64,000 nucleotides of DNA from Trinickia symbiotica (GCF_002934455.1 NZ_PTIR01000009.1:62001-126000); one strand, 5' to 3'. Shown: positions 47,953-57,594, counted from the stretch's first letter. Made by a program: numbers and translations. The notes: generated from the sequence alone by a model not told the origin.

Positions 47953-49770
47953 ATGTGCGGCATTGTCGGCGCGGTTGCGCAACGTAACATCGTTTCCGTC
48001 CTCATCGAAGGACTTCGCCGGCTCGAGTATCGCGGCTACGACTCGTGCGGCGTGGCCGTGCTGGCGGGCGGCGAGCCGCACCGTGCGCGCAGCGTGTCGC
48101 GAGTGGCCGATCTGGACGCCCAAGTGGGCGAGGCGCGCCTCGAGGGCGTGACGGGCATCGCGCATACGCGTTGGGCAACGCATGGAGCGCCCGTCACCGA
48201 TAACGCGCATCCGATTTTCTCGCGCGATGCGGTCGCACTCGTGCACAACGGGATCATCGAGAACTTCGAGTCGCTGCGAGAGGTGTTGCGCGGCAAGGGC
48301 TACGAGTTCGTCACGCAGACCGATACCGAAGTGATCGCGCATTTGATTCACAGTCTTTACCGCGGCAGCCTGTACGACGCCGTTTGCGAGGCCGTGAAGC
48401 AATTGCACGGTGCCTATGCGATAGCCGTCGTGCACAAGAACGAGCCGAATACCGTGGTGGGTGCGCGACAAGGATCGCCGCTCGTCGTCGGGCTAGGAGC
48501 AGGCGAGAACTTCCTTGCATCGGACGCGCTTGCACTCGCGGGCAGCACCGAGCGATTCGTTTTCCTCGAAGAAGGCGATGTGACCGAACTGACGCTCGGT
48601 GGCGTGCGCATTCGCGACCGCGAAGGCCGCGACGCGGAGCGCGAGGTCCGCACCGTGCATGCGTACGGCGGGGCCGTCGAGCTTGGACCCTATCGCCACT
48701 TCATGCAGAAGGAAATCTTCGAGCAGCCGCGCGCGATTGCGGACACGGTGCCACAGACGGACACGTTCGACGCGCCGCTCTTCGGCGATGCGGCCGAAGC
48801 GGCATTTCGCGAGATCGACAGCCTCCTGATTCTCGCGTGTGGCACGAGCCATTACTCGGGGCTTACGGCGAAGTATTGGCTCGAATCGATCGCGAAGATT
48901 CCGACGCAGGTGGAAATTGCGAGCGAGTATCGTTATCGCGATTCCGTGCCGAATCCGAAGGCACTCGTCGTGGTGATTTCGCAATCGGGCGAGACCGCCG
49001 ATACGTTGGCTGCGTTGAAGCATGCGCAGAAGCTCGGGCATCGTCATACGCTCTCGATTTGCAACGTTTCGACGAGCGCGATGGTGCGGCTGACCGAGAT
49101 GGCGTTTCTCACGCGGGCCGGGCAGGAGATCGGCGTTGCTTCGACGAAGGCGTTCACGACGCAGCTCGTCGCGTTGTTCTCGCTCGCGGTGACGCTTGGG
49201 AAACTGCGCGGACATGTCGATGCCGCGGCCGAGGCTGACTATGTGAAGCACTTGCGGCATTTGCCGGCGGCGCTCAATAGCGTGCTCGCGCTCGAGCCGC
49301 AGATCATCGCTTGGTCGGAGGAGTTTTCGCGCAAGGAGAATGCGCTTTTCCTCGGGCGCGGCATGCACTATCCGATCGCGCTCGAAGGCGCGTTGAAGCT
49401 CAAGGAGATTTCGTATATTCACGCCGAGGCTTATCCGGCCGGTGAGCTCAAGCACGGGCCGCTCGCGCTCGTGACGGAGGCGATGCCGGTGGTGACGGTC
49501 GCGCCGAACGATGCGCTGCTCGAGAAGCTGAAGTCCAATATTCAAGAGGTGCGGGCGCGAGGCGGGCAGCTTTATGTGTTTGCCGATGCGGATACACGCA
49601 TCGTCAATGGCGAGGGTATTCATGTCATTCGGATGCCCGAGCACTATGGGATGCTCTCGCCGATTCTTCACGTCGTGCCGCTGCAGTTGCTCGCTTATCA
49701 CACGGCGTGTGCGCGCGGGACGGATGTCGATAAGCCGCGGAATTTGGCGAAGTCGGTGACGGTGGAGTGA
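47953..49770 (+). CDS. glmS: Glutamine-fructose-6-phosphate aminotransferase
   Basis: 605 residues. Makes glucosamine-6-phosphate from fructose-6-phosphate and glutamine. [12 protein letters not shown] exposes the N-terminal Cys nucleophile of the glutaminase domain; [16 protein letters not shown] follows. The isomerase part has two SIS domains ([27 protein letters not shown]). It ends with NLAKSVTVE, the conserved tail whose DNA serves as the Tn7 target-recognition region in many bacteria. No ribozyme-like leader was seen, as expected for a proteobacterium. Confidence 0.98.
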   Translation: MCGIVGAVAQRNIVSVLIEGLRRLEYRGYDSCGVAVLAGGEPHRARSVSRVADLDAQVGEARLEGVTGIAHTRWATHGAPVTDNAHPIFSRDAVALVHNGIIENFESLREVLRGKGYEFVTQTDTEVIAHLIHSLYRGSLYDAVCEAVKQLHGAYAIAVVHKNEPNTVVGARQGSPLVVGLGAGENFLASDALALAGSTERFVFLEEGDVTELTLGGVRIRDREGRDAEREVRTVHAYGGAVELGPYRHFMQKEIFEQPRAIADTVPQTDTFDAPLFGDAAEAAFREIDSLLILACGTSHYSGLTAKYWLESIAKIPTQVEIASEYRYRDSVPNPKALVVVISQSGETADTLAALKHAQKLGHRHTLSICNVSTSAMVRLTEMAFLTRAGQEIGVASTKAFTTQLVALFSLAVTLGKLRGHVDAAAEADYVKHLRHLPAALNSVLALEPQIIAWSEEFSRKENALFLGRGMHYPIALEGALKLKEISYIHAEAYPAGELKHGPLALVTEAMPVVTVAPNDALLEKLKSNIQEVRARGGQLYVFADADTRIVNGEGIHVIRMPEHYGMLSPILHVVPLQLLAYHTACARGTDVDKPRNLAKSVTVE

Positions 49771-49800
49771 GGGGGGTATTTGCGTCGCGAATGGTACTGG
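49741..49800 (+). other. Presumed attTn7 site at the glmS 3' end (unoccupied)
   Basis: Tn7 recognises the last codons of glmS and inserts about 25 bp after the stop, here near 49795. The codons for NLAKSVTVE are intact. No Tn7 end sequence or tns gene is visible downstream, so the site looks empty. From here gene content shifts to accessory functions. Confidence 0.45.
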
Positions 49801-49909
49801 TCTCGAATCTGATACCACCACTCGCGCGCCCGCAGTCCGCGCACGGCCGGCTCAATGATGTCGATCTCCTCGCGGCCGGATGTGCCTAATCCGCCTCACG
49901 GGAGGTCCT

Positions 49910-50896
49910 ATGGAACAAATGCACGAAGCGTCTTTCCCTCTTGCGAGGATATCGAGCGTTCGTGGGGTCGAAGAACTGGAAAACGGAGCCAATCTGCCGA
50001 AGTGGCTGGATTCCGACGACCTGTTTTGGATCGACATTGTCGGCGGCGAGAAACCCACGCAAGCCGATCTATTGCAGCAACTCGGGCTTGAAGACACCGA
50101 TAGGGAATGGGCACAGCGCTTTGGACAAGCCGGCCGGATCACCATCAACCGCGAAAAATTGCGTGCGGTCACATGGCTTGCCAAAGAGGCGAACGGCGGC
50201 CTTACCGAAATTCACCTTCTACGCACGCGGAACTTCATCCTGACCATTTGGAACGGTGACGCCGCCACCCTAGACGGAGCGATGACAGGTTTTGCCGAGC
50301 GCGTTGGGCAGTTGAAAGGGACTCCTTATCGTGCTGCCGCGATCGTGCTGCAATTGCTACTCGGAATACTGGAACATGCAGTCAGTGAAATCGACGGTCA
50401 GCTTCAGGCAACTGACGTGCAGTTCGAGCGGAATCCGACCGCCATTGATTTCAGAAGCCTGAGCAGTCGTATCCAGCGGTTGCACACTGCTTGGGCGAGC
50501 ATTGATCGTTACAGCATTGCCGTGAAATCAGCCACCGTCGGCATCGAGGCCATGCCGGGGATGGACCAAAGGGGTGCGGCGGAACTGAATGACTATGCCG
50601 AACAGGTGGAAGACGTACAGCACCGACTCCAGGAGCGGTATCGTTGGGGCGCGGAGATCATTCAGCATTTCGCGACCGCGATCGCGCAGCGTCAAAGCGA
50701 GCAAATCAGTCGCTTAACAGTCGTGTCGGTCATCTTTCTGCCGATCACCTTTCTGACGGGCTATTTCGGCATGAATTTCAACTGGATGATCGAGAGAGTC
50801 AACAATCCCGTTGCATTTGGGCTCCTCGGCGTCCTCCTGCCCATATCGTCCGTTGTCGTCACGATCGTCTGGTTCAAACGCCGGGGGCTGATGTGA
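49910..50896 (+). CDS. CorA-family divalent cation transporter
   Basis: 328 residues. The large cytoplasmic domain is followed by two C-terminal helices with the signature YFGMNFNW between them (after VVSVIFLPITFLTG). This pattern is the CorA/ZntB family Mg2+ or Zn2+ channel; the G-M-N motif is retained. The ATG at 49910 follows GGGAGG. VIFLPITFLTGYFGMNF is closest to the typical family stretch. Base composition is lower in GC than the preceding glmS. Magnesium uptake versus zinc efflux cannot be distinguished. Confidence 0.9.
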   Translation: MEQMHEASFPLARISSVRGVEELENGANLPKWLDSDDLFWIDIVGGEKPTQADLLQQLGLEDTDREWAQRFGQAGRITINREKLRAVTWLAKEANGGLTEIHLLRTRNFILTIWNGDAATLDGAMTGFAERVGQLKGTPYRAAAIVLQLLLGILEHAVSEIDGQLQATDVQFERNPTAIDFRSLSSRIQRLHTAWASIDRYSIAVKSATVGIEAMPGMDQRGAAELNDYAEQVEDVQHRLQERYRWGAEIIQHFATAIAQRQSEQISRLTVVSVIFLPITFLTGYFGMNFNWMIERVNNPVAFGLLGVLLPISSVVVTIVWFKRRGLM

Positions 50897-50900
50897 AGGA

Positions 50901-51179
50901 TTACGCGACGCGGCGCCGACACCATTCCATACAGCGTATCCCCGCTCGCGTGGAGCCGTTGCCTGCGCCCTCCGGAGCGCTGACAGCGGCGCGTTCGCGG
51001 TCCTCCAGAAAGTCGAGAAGCCGCTGCAGCCTCAGCATCTGCGCGGCCACCAAACCGTTGGCCGTCGTGAGCTGCGTCACTCTACCGCGCCAGTAGTCGA
51101 TGCTGAACACCTGATGAGCTATCTCGAGCGATAGAACGCGCTCCAGGTGATGGATTTCGGAATCGATGGTGTGGTCCAT
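50901..51179 (-). CDS. Hypothetical protein, helical
   Basis: 92 residues from the ATG at 51179 (MDHTIDSEIHHLERVLSLEI). The first 65 residues look like two amphipathic helices (YWRGRVTQLTTANGL, AAQMLRLQRLLDFLEDRE), ending in a loose Arg-rich tail. No family was recognised. It converges on corA, four bases apart. The ribosome binding site is weak (GAGAAA). Confidence 0.55.
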   Translation of the reverse strand: MDHTIDSEIHHLERVLSLEIAHQVFSIDYWRGRVTQLTTANGLVAAQMLRLQRLLDFLEDRERAAVSAPEGAGNGSTRAGIRCMEWCRRRVA

Positions 51180-51750
51180 GGCAATTTCTCGCAATGTCGG
51201 CCGTTTGATGCTCGGTTCGCAATCCTTCTGCACTCACTGTGCCAAAGCTGGCGAGCAGGCCCTTGTCTCTTCCGGTGCAAGCGTTTCGACGCGTGCTACT
51301 GACACCAGACCCGTAAGCAGAGGCGGGAAGTGTTGGCTCACGGCAAACACATTCATCATTGCTGCCGACGCTCGAAACCAACAGCTGCGTTCGGCACGAG
51401 TCCCCGCGCTACAAGCTATCGAATCGCGTTGCTTGGGGACATCTCTCATCAGAACGCAGACGGCTAATCACGCTCGTTTTTGTCTGGCCGTGCCATTACG
51501 GTCGGGCTAAAACGAGTTGCAATACTCCAAAAATCGCATTTGACTCCAAGCGTTCGCCGAGCAGCGTGCGCCGTACACCGCGTAAACGAGCTCCATCGCT
51601 GGAAAATTCCCACCAAAACCGAAGCAACCGGGGGCAGGCCGCCATCAGCGTATTGCGCTGATGACGACCAGTGCCGTGACGTCGTGGGTGATCTGCACGG
51701 CAGTGCAGGTGACTTGCGTTGACCGATTTTGGAGATAAAAGGAGATGAAG
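51180..51750. other. 570-bp stretch without recognisable gene
   Basis: Frames here are short and their translations look random on both strands. The region is less GC-rich than the core DNA. It must contain the promoters of the divergent hypothetical genes on either side. AAAAGGAG at 51737-51744 is the ribosome binding site of the next gene. Confidence 0.5.
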
Positions 51751-52329
51751 ATGTCCAACAGTTACTTGAATAAGGTGGCAGTAACCGCGATTGCACTGTT
51801 GTCGCTAAACAACTTGGCTTTCGCTCAGGATAACGACGCATGCACGGTAGCGAGCCTGAGAGGAACGTACGGCACGAAGATCCACGCCGAATTGCTTGGA
51901 GTCCTCACCGGAACCGCGCCGAACCAGACGCTCCACCGCTTTGCAGTTGCTGGTGTTATCGACGGAATTGCGCTCCAAACCTTCGACGGAAACGGGGCAG
52001 GGACTCAGAAAGACTTCGTGATGCTCAATGGAACGCGACTGCCCGGCGCGCCAGCCGATTTCGAGACCGACGAGACGCTCTCGTACACCGTGAATTCCGA
52101 CTGCACCGGCGAGCTAGTCGTCAATATCGGCAATGGCAAACGAACGATTACTACCAAGCTCATCGTCCTCGACCACGGCAATCAACTGTACAGCGTCACG
52201 AGCGCGCAGCACGTCGCCACGGGGCCGTCCGCTGCTGACGGAACGAGTTGCGCTGGAGGGTGTGACTTGGCGATCCAGACAAGCACCGTTTCTCTGCGAG
52301 TCGACGGGGAGCGAGGTCGCGAGCGATAA
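51751..52329 (+). CDS. Secreted hypothetical protein
   Basis: 192 residues. MSNSYLNKVAVTAIALLSLN is a signal peptide with likely cleavage after AFA-Q (LAFAQDNDAC). The mature part is beta-rich and has two pairs of cysteines (NDACTVA, SDCTGE, SCAGGCD). TDETLSYTVNSDCTGEL and the internal GTYG motif resemble small exported proteins common in Burkholderiales, but no family name is certain. The start is the second ATG (51751) because the first (51745) lies immediately against the AAAAGGAG site. Codon use is less GC-rich than in core genes. Confidence 0.7.
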   Translation: MSNSYLNKVAVTAIALLSLNNLAFAQDNDACTVASLRGTYGTKIHAELLGVLTGTAPNQTLHRFAVAGVIDGIALQTFDGNGAGTQKDFVMLNGTRLPGAPADFETDETLSYTVNSDCTGELVVNIGNGKRTITTKLIVLDHGNQLYSVTSAQHVATGPSAADGTSCAGGCDLAIQTSTVSLRVDGERGRER

Positions 52330-52482
52330 AGCAATCCGAGTCGCGCTGCGTTACGGCAGAGCTCCTTTGATTTCGCTGACCGGGGCGAGCGCGTCCACTA
52401 TCGCAAACCGCACGCTCCCCCCGGGAAGTTTGCGCGACGCCGATGATAGAAGTTGGTGCGTGTGATCACCGGCGCCACCACC

Positions 52483-52875
52483 TCAATGGTGCCGGTACAT
52501 CGGATTCCAACTCGAGGTGTGGGTTTGATGCCCCAACTCCGAAGCGCTTGTCGTCGTTCCACCGATCCAACTCGAGGTGTGGGTTTGATGCCCCGACTCC
52601 GATGCGCTTGTCGTCGTTCCACCCATCCCCGTTGCCATGCCGCTCGTCCCGCTGGTGCCGTTCTGCGCTGCAACGCGCGCTTCCGCCGCCTGGATATCTC
52701 GCGGATAGTGCGATCCTCTATTGCCCTCCGCCGGGTTGTAGCCGGCGCGTTCGAGCTGGATCAACTGAGCTCTCACTTGCGCGCGGGTCAGCGGCCCGTT
52801 CGATGGCTGACCGAACGAAACGGCCGGTACGGCCAGTGCGATCGCAATAGCGATGGCCTTGATCTTGCCGTCCAT
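52483..52875 (-). CDS. DUF4148 exported protein with C-terminal tandem repeat
   Basis: 130 residues. MDGKIKAIAIAIALAVPAVS is a signal peptide. The mature start LTRAQVRAQLIQLERAGYNP is the DUF4148 signature, a small family abundant in Burkholderia-type genomes. YPRDIQAAEARVAAQNG follows. The C-terminus is two 20-residue repeats of the type GGTTTSASE-GHQTHTSSW, encoded by an exact-period 60-bp tandem repeat. GGAGGT precedes the ATG at 52875. The function is unknown; periplasmic location is expected. Confidence 0.88.
   Translation of the reverse strand: MDGKIKAIAIAIALAVPAVSFGQPSNGPLTRAQVRAQLIQLERAGYNPAEGNRGSHYPRDIQAAEARVAAQNGTSGTSGMATGMGGTTTSASESGHQTHTSSWIGGTTTSASELGHQTHTSSWNPMYRHH
52507..52626. 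repeat. 60-bp tandem repeat, two copies, inside the DUF4148 gene
   Basis: Units are 52507-52566 and 52567-52626, 57 of 60 bases identical. The period is a multiple of three, so copy number can vary while keeping frame. Confidence 0.95.
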
Positions 52876-53011
52876 GATAGGTACCTCCGTATCAGTTGCG
52901 GCTGCGAAGAGAGATCTCCGCAACCGTTGATACGAGCATGGCACCGCGAGCTTAAGGGACGGTTAACGCATGGTCGCCGTTCAAGACGATCTGCGCGCGG
53001 GGGTAGCGCTG

Positions 53012-53356
53012 CTATTCGACCTTTTGGCGAGGCAAATGCGGTGCAGTGCATTCCTCCAACGCGGATATCGCCTTGCGCGTGACCGCCAGCGTTTCCTCAC
53101 AGGCGTTACGATCGTTAGCCCGACGGCAACCGCCGGCTGCGTTCGTCTCTGCAAGCGCTGCGCGCACCTCACGCAGTGCGGCTTCGGGCGAGCCGGTGTC
53201 GGAAATGAGATCCGCCACGCTGAATATGGTGCCCGAGCTCAGCTCGACAAACTTCGGACAAGCGCCCACGGCGTAGGCGCTTCCCGCAAGCAGCGTTGCA
53301 ATGACAGGAGCGGCGCACCAGCGCGAGTGATGCAGCCGGTTGAGGATGGTTCGCAT
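53012..53356 (-). CDS. Secreted hypothetical protein, Cys-containing
   Basis: 114 residues from the ATG at 53356 (MRTILNRLHHSRWCAAP). A signal peptide ends at LAGSAYA. The mature part has paired cysteines (GACPKF, GGCRRANDRNACEETL, EECTAP), suggesting disulfides in the periplasm. ISDTGSPEAALREVRAAL is helical. No family was recognised. It is divergent from chrA with about 150 bp between. The ribosome binding site is weak. Confidence 0.6.
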   Translation of the reverse strand: MRTILNRLHHSRWCAAPVIATLLAGSAYAVGACPKFVELSSGTIFSVADLISDTGSPEAALREVRAALAETNAAGGCRRANDRNACEETLAVTRKAISALEECTAPHLPRQKVE

Positions 53357-53507
53357 ATCGACTACCCGATAGACACTTGCTGTCTCGAATGGAATGAGTC
53401 GGCGTTGCCATGACGGAGCGGCGTAGGGGAGCGCGCGGCGGCGCGCAGGACCCTTCTCGTAGACAATACCGATTCGCGGATTAAATGCATTAACCATGCC
53501 GGAGCAA

Positions 53508-54743
53508 ATGGAAACTCCTACGACATCACCGCACGCTACTCGCATCGCCTCAGCGCCCGAGGTTCTAGCAGTGTTTCTCAAGTTGGGGTTGACGTCTTTT
53601 GGCGGTCCGATTGCTCATATCGGCTACTTCCGCCGCGAGTTCGTCGAGCGACGCCGCTGGCTCGACGACGAAACTTTCACGGACCTCGTCGGCCTTTGCC
53701 AATTCCTGCCGGGTCCCGCCAGCAGTCAGGTCGGATTCTCGATAGGCCTGCTGCGAGCCGGCTGGCTCGGCGGACTCGCCGCATGGTGCGGGTTCACGCT
53801 GCCATCGGTCATCTTGCTGATCGCCTTCGCCGCGATTGCGCCGAGCCTCGCAGGTCCGCTCGGCACAGGCCTGATTCACGGCCTGAAAATCGTCGCTGTC
53901 GCCGTCGTCGCGCAAGCTGTCTGGGACATGGCCCGACGTCTGTGTCCAGACCACCGCCGCGCGGCCATCGCGCTCATCGCCATGGTACTGCTCAGCGTGA
54001 TGACGACCGCTTATTCTCAATTGATCGTCATTGTCATTGGCGCGGCGCTTGGCATTGCGTTATGTCAGACAACGGGATCGCCGATGGCCGTAACGCCGCC
54101 GCAACACGTTCTCGTATTCCGGGTCTCGCGCACTGCCGGCGCCGTTGCATTGATGCTCTTCTGCGTGCTCCTTGCGGGGCTTCCTACGTTGGCCGCAGTA
54201 GACGCAAGCCATGCGATCAAACTCTTCGACGCTTTCTACCGCTCCGGCGCGCTCGTTTTCGGCGGTGGCCACGTCGTGCTGCCGCTGTTGCAGCAGCAAA
54301 CCGTCGCAACGGGCTGGGTGACGCCGAACGTCTTTCTTGCTGGCTACGGTGCCGCTCAGGCCGTCCCTGGGCCTCTTTTTACGTTCGCCGCTTTTCTCGG
54401 TTGGATGCTGGCAGGAACACCGAGCCACGCCATGGGCGCGCTGATCGCCATTGTGGGCATCTTCCTGCCCGGGCTGCTGCTCGTCATTGCGGCGTTACCC
54501 TACTGGCAGGCGTTGCGTTCGCGCCCCTCGATGGCCGCCATGCTCGCCGGCATCAACGCGGCCGTCGTCGGCTTGCTCGCGACTGCGCTGTACACACCGG
54601 TCTGGACCAGCGCCATTCTCACGAAAGTCGATTTCGCCATCGCCGTCATCGGCTTTTTCCTGCTGGCCCGCTGGAAAGTGCCTCCGCTCCTCGTCGTCGC
54701 ATTCTGCGCGCTGGCCACAATCGGCGAAGTTGTACTTCACTGA
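53508..54743 (+). CDS. chrA: Chromate efflux transporter ChrA (long-chain CHR family)
   Basis: About 411 residues with two homologous membrane halves, each about six helices, as in bidomain CHR proteins that expel chromate. The first half has the signature FGGPIAHIGYFRREF and LCQFLPGPASSQVGFSIG. The second has FGGGHVVLPLL and AAQAVPGPLFTFAAFLGW. I take the ATG at 53508 because CCGGAG lies five bases upstream; an in-frame ATG at 53496 adds four residues. No chrB regulator is adjacent. Confidence 0.92.
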   Translation: METPTTSPHATRIASAPEVLAVFLKLGLTSFGGPIAHIGYFRREFVERRRWLDDETFTDLVGLCQFLPGPASSQVGFSIGLLRAGWLGGLAAWCGFTLPSVILLIAFAAIAPSLAGPLGTGLIHGLKIVAVAVVAQAVWDMARRLCPDHRRAAIALIAMVLLSVMTTAYSQLIVIVIGAALGIALCQTTGSPMAVTPPQHVLVFRVSRTAGAVALMLFCVLLAGLPTLAAVDASHAIKLFDAFYRSGALVFGGGHVVLPLLQQQTVATGWVTPNVFLAGYGAAQAVPGPLFTFAAFLGWMLAGTPSHAMGALIAIVGIFLPGLLLVIAALPYWQALRSRPSMAAMLAGINAAVVGLLATALYTPVWTSAILTKVDFAIAVIGFFLLARWKVPPLLVVAFCALATIGEVVLH

Positions 54744-54748
54744 GGTAC

Positions 54749-54784
54749 GTTCCTCGTTCCTCGTTCCTCGTTCCTCGTTCCTCG
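54749..54784. repeat. Heptanucleotide microsatellite (GTTCCTC)5
   Basis: Five uninterrupted copies of GTTCCTC start 6 bases after the chrA stop. They lie in the spacer before the formaldehyde dehydrogenase gene. Copy number in such tracts changes by replication slippage. Confidence 0.95.
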
Positions 54785-54952
54785 CAATGCATGCCTGAAG
54801 CGCATGCATCGGCGCCGCGAACCCGATGTCGGCACCGTTCAAACGTCTGTCGGGTTTTGTCTCCCGTTCCCCCTTCGTTCCGGACTACTCTCGACGAGCC
54901 ACGCTTGCAGCCGGCGTGCGACAGCGCCATAGAACGGAAAGGAGACAGTGCG

Positions 54953-56152
54953 ATGAGTAGCAATCGAGGTGTCGTGTATCTCGGGCCGGGCAAGGTCGAG
55001 GTGCAAAAGATCGATTATCCGAAGATGGTGGACCCGAGCGGGCGCTCGATCGGCCACGGTGTCATTCTCAAGGTGGTCAGCACGAACATCTGCGGCTCGG
55101 ACCAGCACATGGTGCGCGGCCGCACGACAGCGCCGGTCGGGCTCGTGCTCGGCCACGAGATCACGGGCGAGGTAATCGAGGTCGGCCATGACGTCGAGAC
55201 GCTGAAGATCGGCGATCTCGTGTCCGTCCCGTTCAACGTTGCGTGCGGACGCTGCGCGATGTGCAAGGAGCAGCATACGGGGGTTTGCTTGAACGTGAAC
55301 CCGTCGCGGGCGGGCGGAGCCTATGGCTACGTCGACATGGGGGGGTGGATCGGAGGCCAAGCCGAGTACGTGCTGGTGCCGTATGCGGACTTCAACCTGC
55401 TGAAGTTCCCGGACCGCGATCAGGCGATGGCGAAGATTCGCGATCTCACGTGTCTTTCGGACATTTTGCCCACGGGCTATCACGGCGCGGTGACAGCGGG
55501 CGTGAAACCCGGCTCGACGGTCTATATCGCGGGCGCGGGACCGGTCGGCATGGCGGCGGCCGCATCGGCACGCCTGCTGGGCGCGGCATGTACGATCGTC
55601 GGCGACATGAACGCGGCGCGTCTTGCACACGCGAAAGCGATGGGCTTCGAAGTCGTCGATCTGTCGAAGGATGCGACGCTCGGCGAGCAGATCGCGCAGA
55701 TCCTCGGTAAGCCGGAAATCGATTGCGCGGTCGACTGTGTCGGCTTCGAAGCGCACGGGCACGGTGCGTCGGGCCATTCGCAAGAAGCGCCCGCGACGGT
55801 GCTGAATTCGCTGATGGAAATCACGCGGCCTGCCGGCGCGATCGGCATTCCCGGGCTCTACGTGACTGACGATCCGGGCGCGAAGGACGTCGCCGCGCAG
55901 CACGGAAGCCTCAGCATTCGCTTCGGGCTCGGCTGGGCGAAGTCGCACTCGTTCCATACGGGCCAGACGCCCGTGTTGAAGTACAACCGCAACCTGATGC
56001 AGGCGATTCTGTTCGACCGGCTGCCGATCGCGGACATCGTCAACGTCACGGTGATTTCGCTCAACGACGCGCCGGAAGGCTACAAGCAGTTCGACGGCGG
56101 TGCGCCGCGCAAGTTCGTCATCGACCCGCACGGGTTGCTCAAAGCCGCCTGA
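54953..56152 (+). CDS. fdhA: Glutathione-independent formaldehyde dehydrogenase
   Basis: 399-residue zinc- and NAD-dependent medium-chain dehydrogenase of the FdhA type. Zinc-site residues are in NICGSDQHMVRG and LGHEITGEVIEVG, with the structural zinc Cys cluster CGRCAMCKEQHTGVC. IAGAGPVGMAAAASARLLG binds NAD. The C-terminal KQFDGGAPRKFVIDPHG is typical. It detoxifies formaldehyde without glutathione. AAAGGAG precedes the ATG at 54953. A strong terminator follows. Confidence 0.95.
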   Translation: MSSNRGVVYLGPGKVEVQKIDYPKMVDPSGRSIGHGVILKVVSTNICGSDQHMVRGRTTAPVGLVLGHEITGEVIEVGHDVETLKIGDLVSVPFNVACGRCAMCKEQHTGVCLNVNPSRAGGAYGYVDMGGWIGGQAEYVLVPYADFNLLKFPDRDQAMAKIRDLTCLSDILPTGYHGAVTAGVKPGSTVYIAGAGPVGMAAAASARLLGAACTIVGDMNAARLAHAKAMGFEVVDLSKDATLGEQIAQILGKPEIDCAVDCVGFEAHGHGASGHSQEAPATVLNSLMEITRPAGAIGIPGLYVTDDPGAKDVAAQHGSLSIRFGLGWAKSHSFHTGQTPVLKYNRNLMQAILFDRLPIADIVNVTVISLNDAPEGYKQFDGGAPRKFVIDPHGLLKAA

Positions 56153-56169
56153 CGATGCTCCTCTGAATG

Positions 56170-56203
56170 GTAAAAGGGGCGAAGACATCTTCGCCCCTTT
56201 TAC
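56170..56203 (+). terminator. Strong bidirectional terminator after fdhA
   Basis: A perfect 16-bp inverted repeat, starting GTAAAAGGGGCGAAGA (56170-56185), is separated by two bases from its complement. The A-rich and T-rich flanks let it act on both strands. It is shared between fdhA and the convergent beta-propeller gene. Confidence 0.9.
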
Positions 56204-56302
56204 ATTGCGTCGAACCAAGTAATGCCGCCAACGCTCATCGCAATATCGATCGCCGAACCTCTGCGCGTGCCGGACGCGCATCGAACCTAAGCAGTCCGGC
56301 TG

Positions 56303-57454
56303 TCAGGGCACGACGGTAATCTCATCGATCCATGAGAAAGGTGGCCCTTGCTGCGCATTACTGGAATCGCTGAGCAAAGTCCGCTGTCCGGTCTGCGGGT
56401 TGACTCGGAAGAGGAGCGACGGTTGCGCGGCGACATTTGCCGCGACGCTCGCGCCGACGATGAAGTCGACACGGGTCGTAGACTGCTCCAACGCGATGCC
56501 CGAAAGACGCCGTCCAGGAGTCCCTTGCGCGGTATTGTCGAAATCGCTGACGACGGTACGGTTTCCGGTGGCGGGATCTACCCGTACCAGTAGATCCCGC
56601 GCTGTGGAAGCGGTCGACGATCCTCGCGTATTCACCAGAATTTGACCGGACGGGTCGGTCGCAATGCCCGTTGACGGCACCACTTGCGTGACCCCCTGTG
56701 CCGCGTTGCTGAAATCGCTAAGCAGCGTTCGTTGGCCCGATGCCGGATTGACGCGATAGAGGTCGCCTGTATCTCGCGAGGGCCCGACTGGCGCAAACCA
56801 TGTCACGCCCGCGACGATCGACCCTGAGTGTTCGAGCGCGAGGTCCGTGAAGTATGCGACGCAGCAGTTGAACGAATCTCCCTGAGCGGGGTTCGTCAAA
56901 TCGGTGACGATGGTGCGTGCATCGCTGCGGGGATCGACGTTGACGATGGCCCTCGGCGCGCCACCGTACTGCGGTTTCGCCCAGTTGACGATGACGTGCC
57001 CGAATGAATCGACGGCCGAGCCGAAGACGTCCCCTTGAAACGTGCCCTGGGCGAAGTTGCTGACGAGCGTGCGCGTGCCGGTGGCAGGATCGACCGAATA
57101 GATGCCGGTCGTTGCGGCGGTGACAAAGATGCGCCCGCCTGCCATGGAGATGCCGCCGAGGAACGAATGATCGACGGGACCCTGCGAAGAATTTCGAAAG
57201 TCCGTGATGACGGTGCGCACACCTGTCTGCGGGTCTACGCGAAAGAGCTTGCCGTTGCCGGTATCGACAACGAGAATGTCGCCGCTCTTGATCGTCGCGG
57301 CCTGCGCAAAGCTGCCAGCCAGCGCGAGTGCGCCGAGCCCATAGAGGCAAACGCGTAAGAAACGTCGACAAGATCGCCAAAATGCCGCTGCGTTTCGACT
57401 TGAAGCCTGTGCACCGCGGTATGAAAAAATGGCCCACCGTGTCGCGTTTCTCAT
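56303..57454 (-). CDS. Secreted protein with six repeated blade motifs (predicted beta-propeller)
   Basis: 383 residues. A signal-like hydrophobic segment (LYGLGALALAGSFAQA) ends near residue 52. The mature part holds six copies of the pattern V(D/N)P-x-T-G-x-R-T-x-x-S-D-F-x-N-x-x-Q-G, beginning near residues 73, 121, 173, 235, 292 and 351. Spacing is about 48-62 residues. This predicts a six-bladed beta-propeller, likely a surface or secreted domain; binding or hydrolase functions are both possible. The ATG at 57454 is preceded by AAAGGAGA. No named family was recognised with certainty. Confidence 0.78.
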   Translation of the reverse strand: MRNATRWAIFSYRGAQASSRNAAAFWRSCRRFLRVCLYGLGALALAGSFAQAATIKSGDILVVDTGNGKLFRVDPQTGVRTVITDFRNSSQGPVDHSFLGGISMAGGRIFVTAATTGIYSVDPATGTRTLVSNFAQGTFQGDVFGSAVDSFGHVIVNWAKPQYGGAPRAIVNVDPRSDARTIVTDLTNPAQGDSFNCCVAYFTDLALEHSGSIVAGVTWFAPVGPSRDTGDLYRVNPASGQRTLLSDFSNAAQGVTQVVPSTGIATDPSGQILVNTRGSSTASTARDLLVRVDPATGNRTVVSDFDNTAQGTPGRRLSGIALEQSTTRVDFIVGASVAANVAAQPSLLFRVNPQTGQRTLLSDSSNAQQGPPFSWIDEITVVP

Positions 57455-57594
57455 CGCTATTCTCCTTTGGGAGCGTGTCGCGTGGTGACCGAGAGAGTCA
57501 AAAATTCGGTCCGCTGTTTGCATCTGGCCGTCTGTAGGATAAGAGACGGTCAGGCGATTGCAAAGATTGGCAAAAACCGCACTTGACGTTCGGT

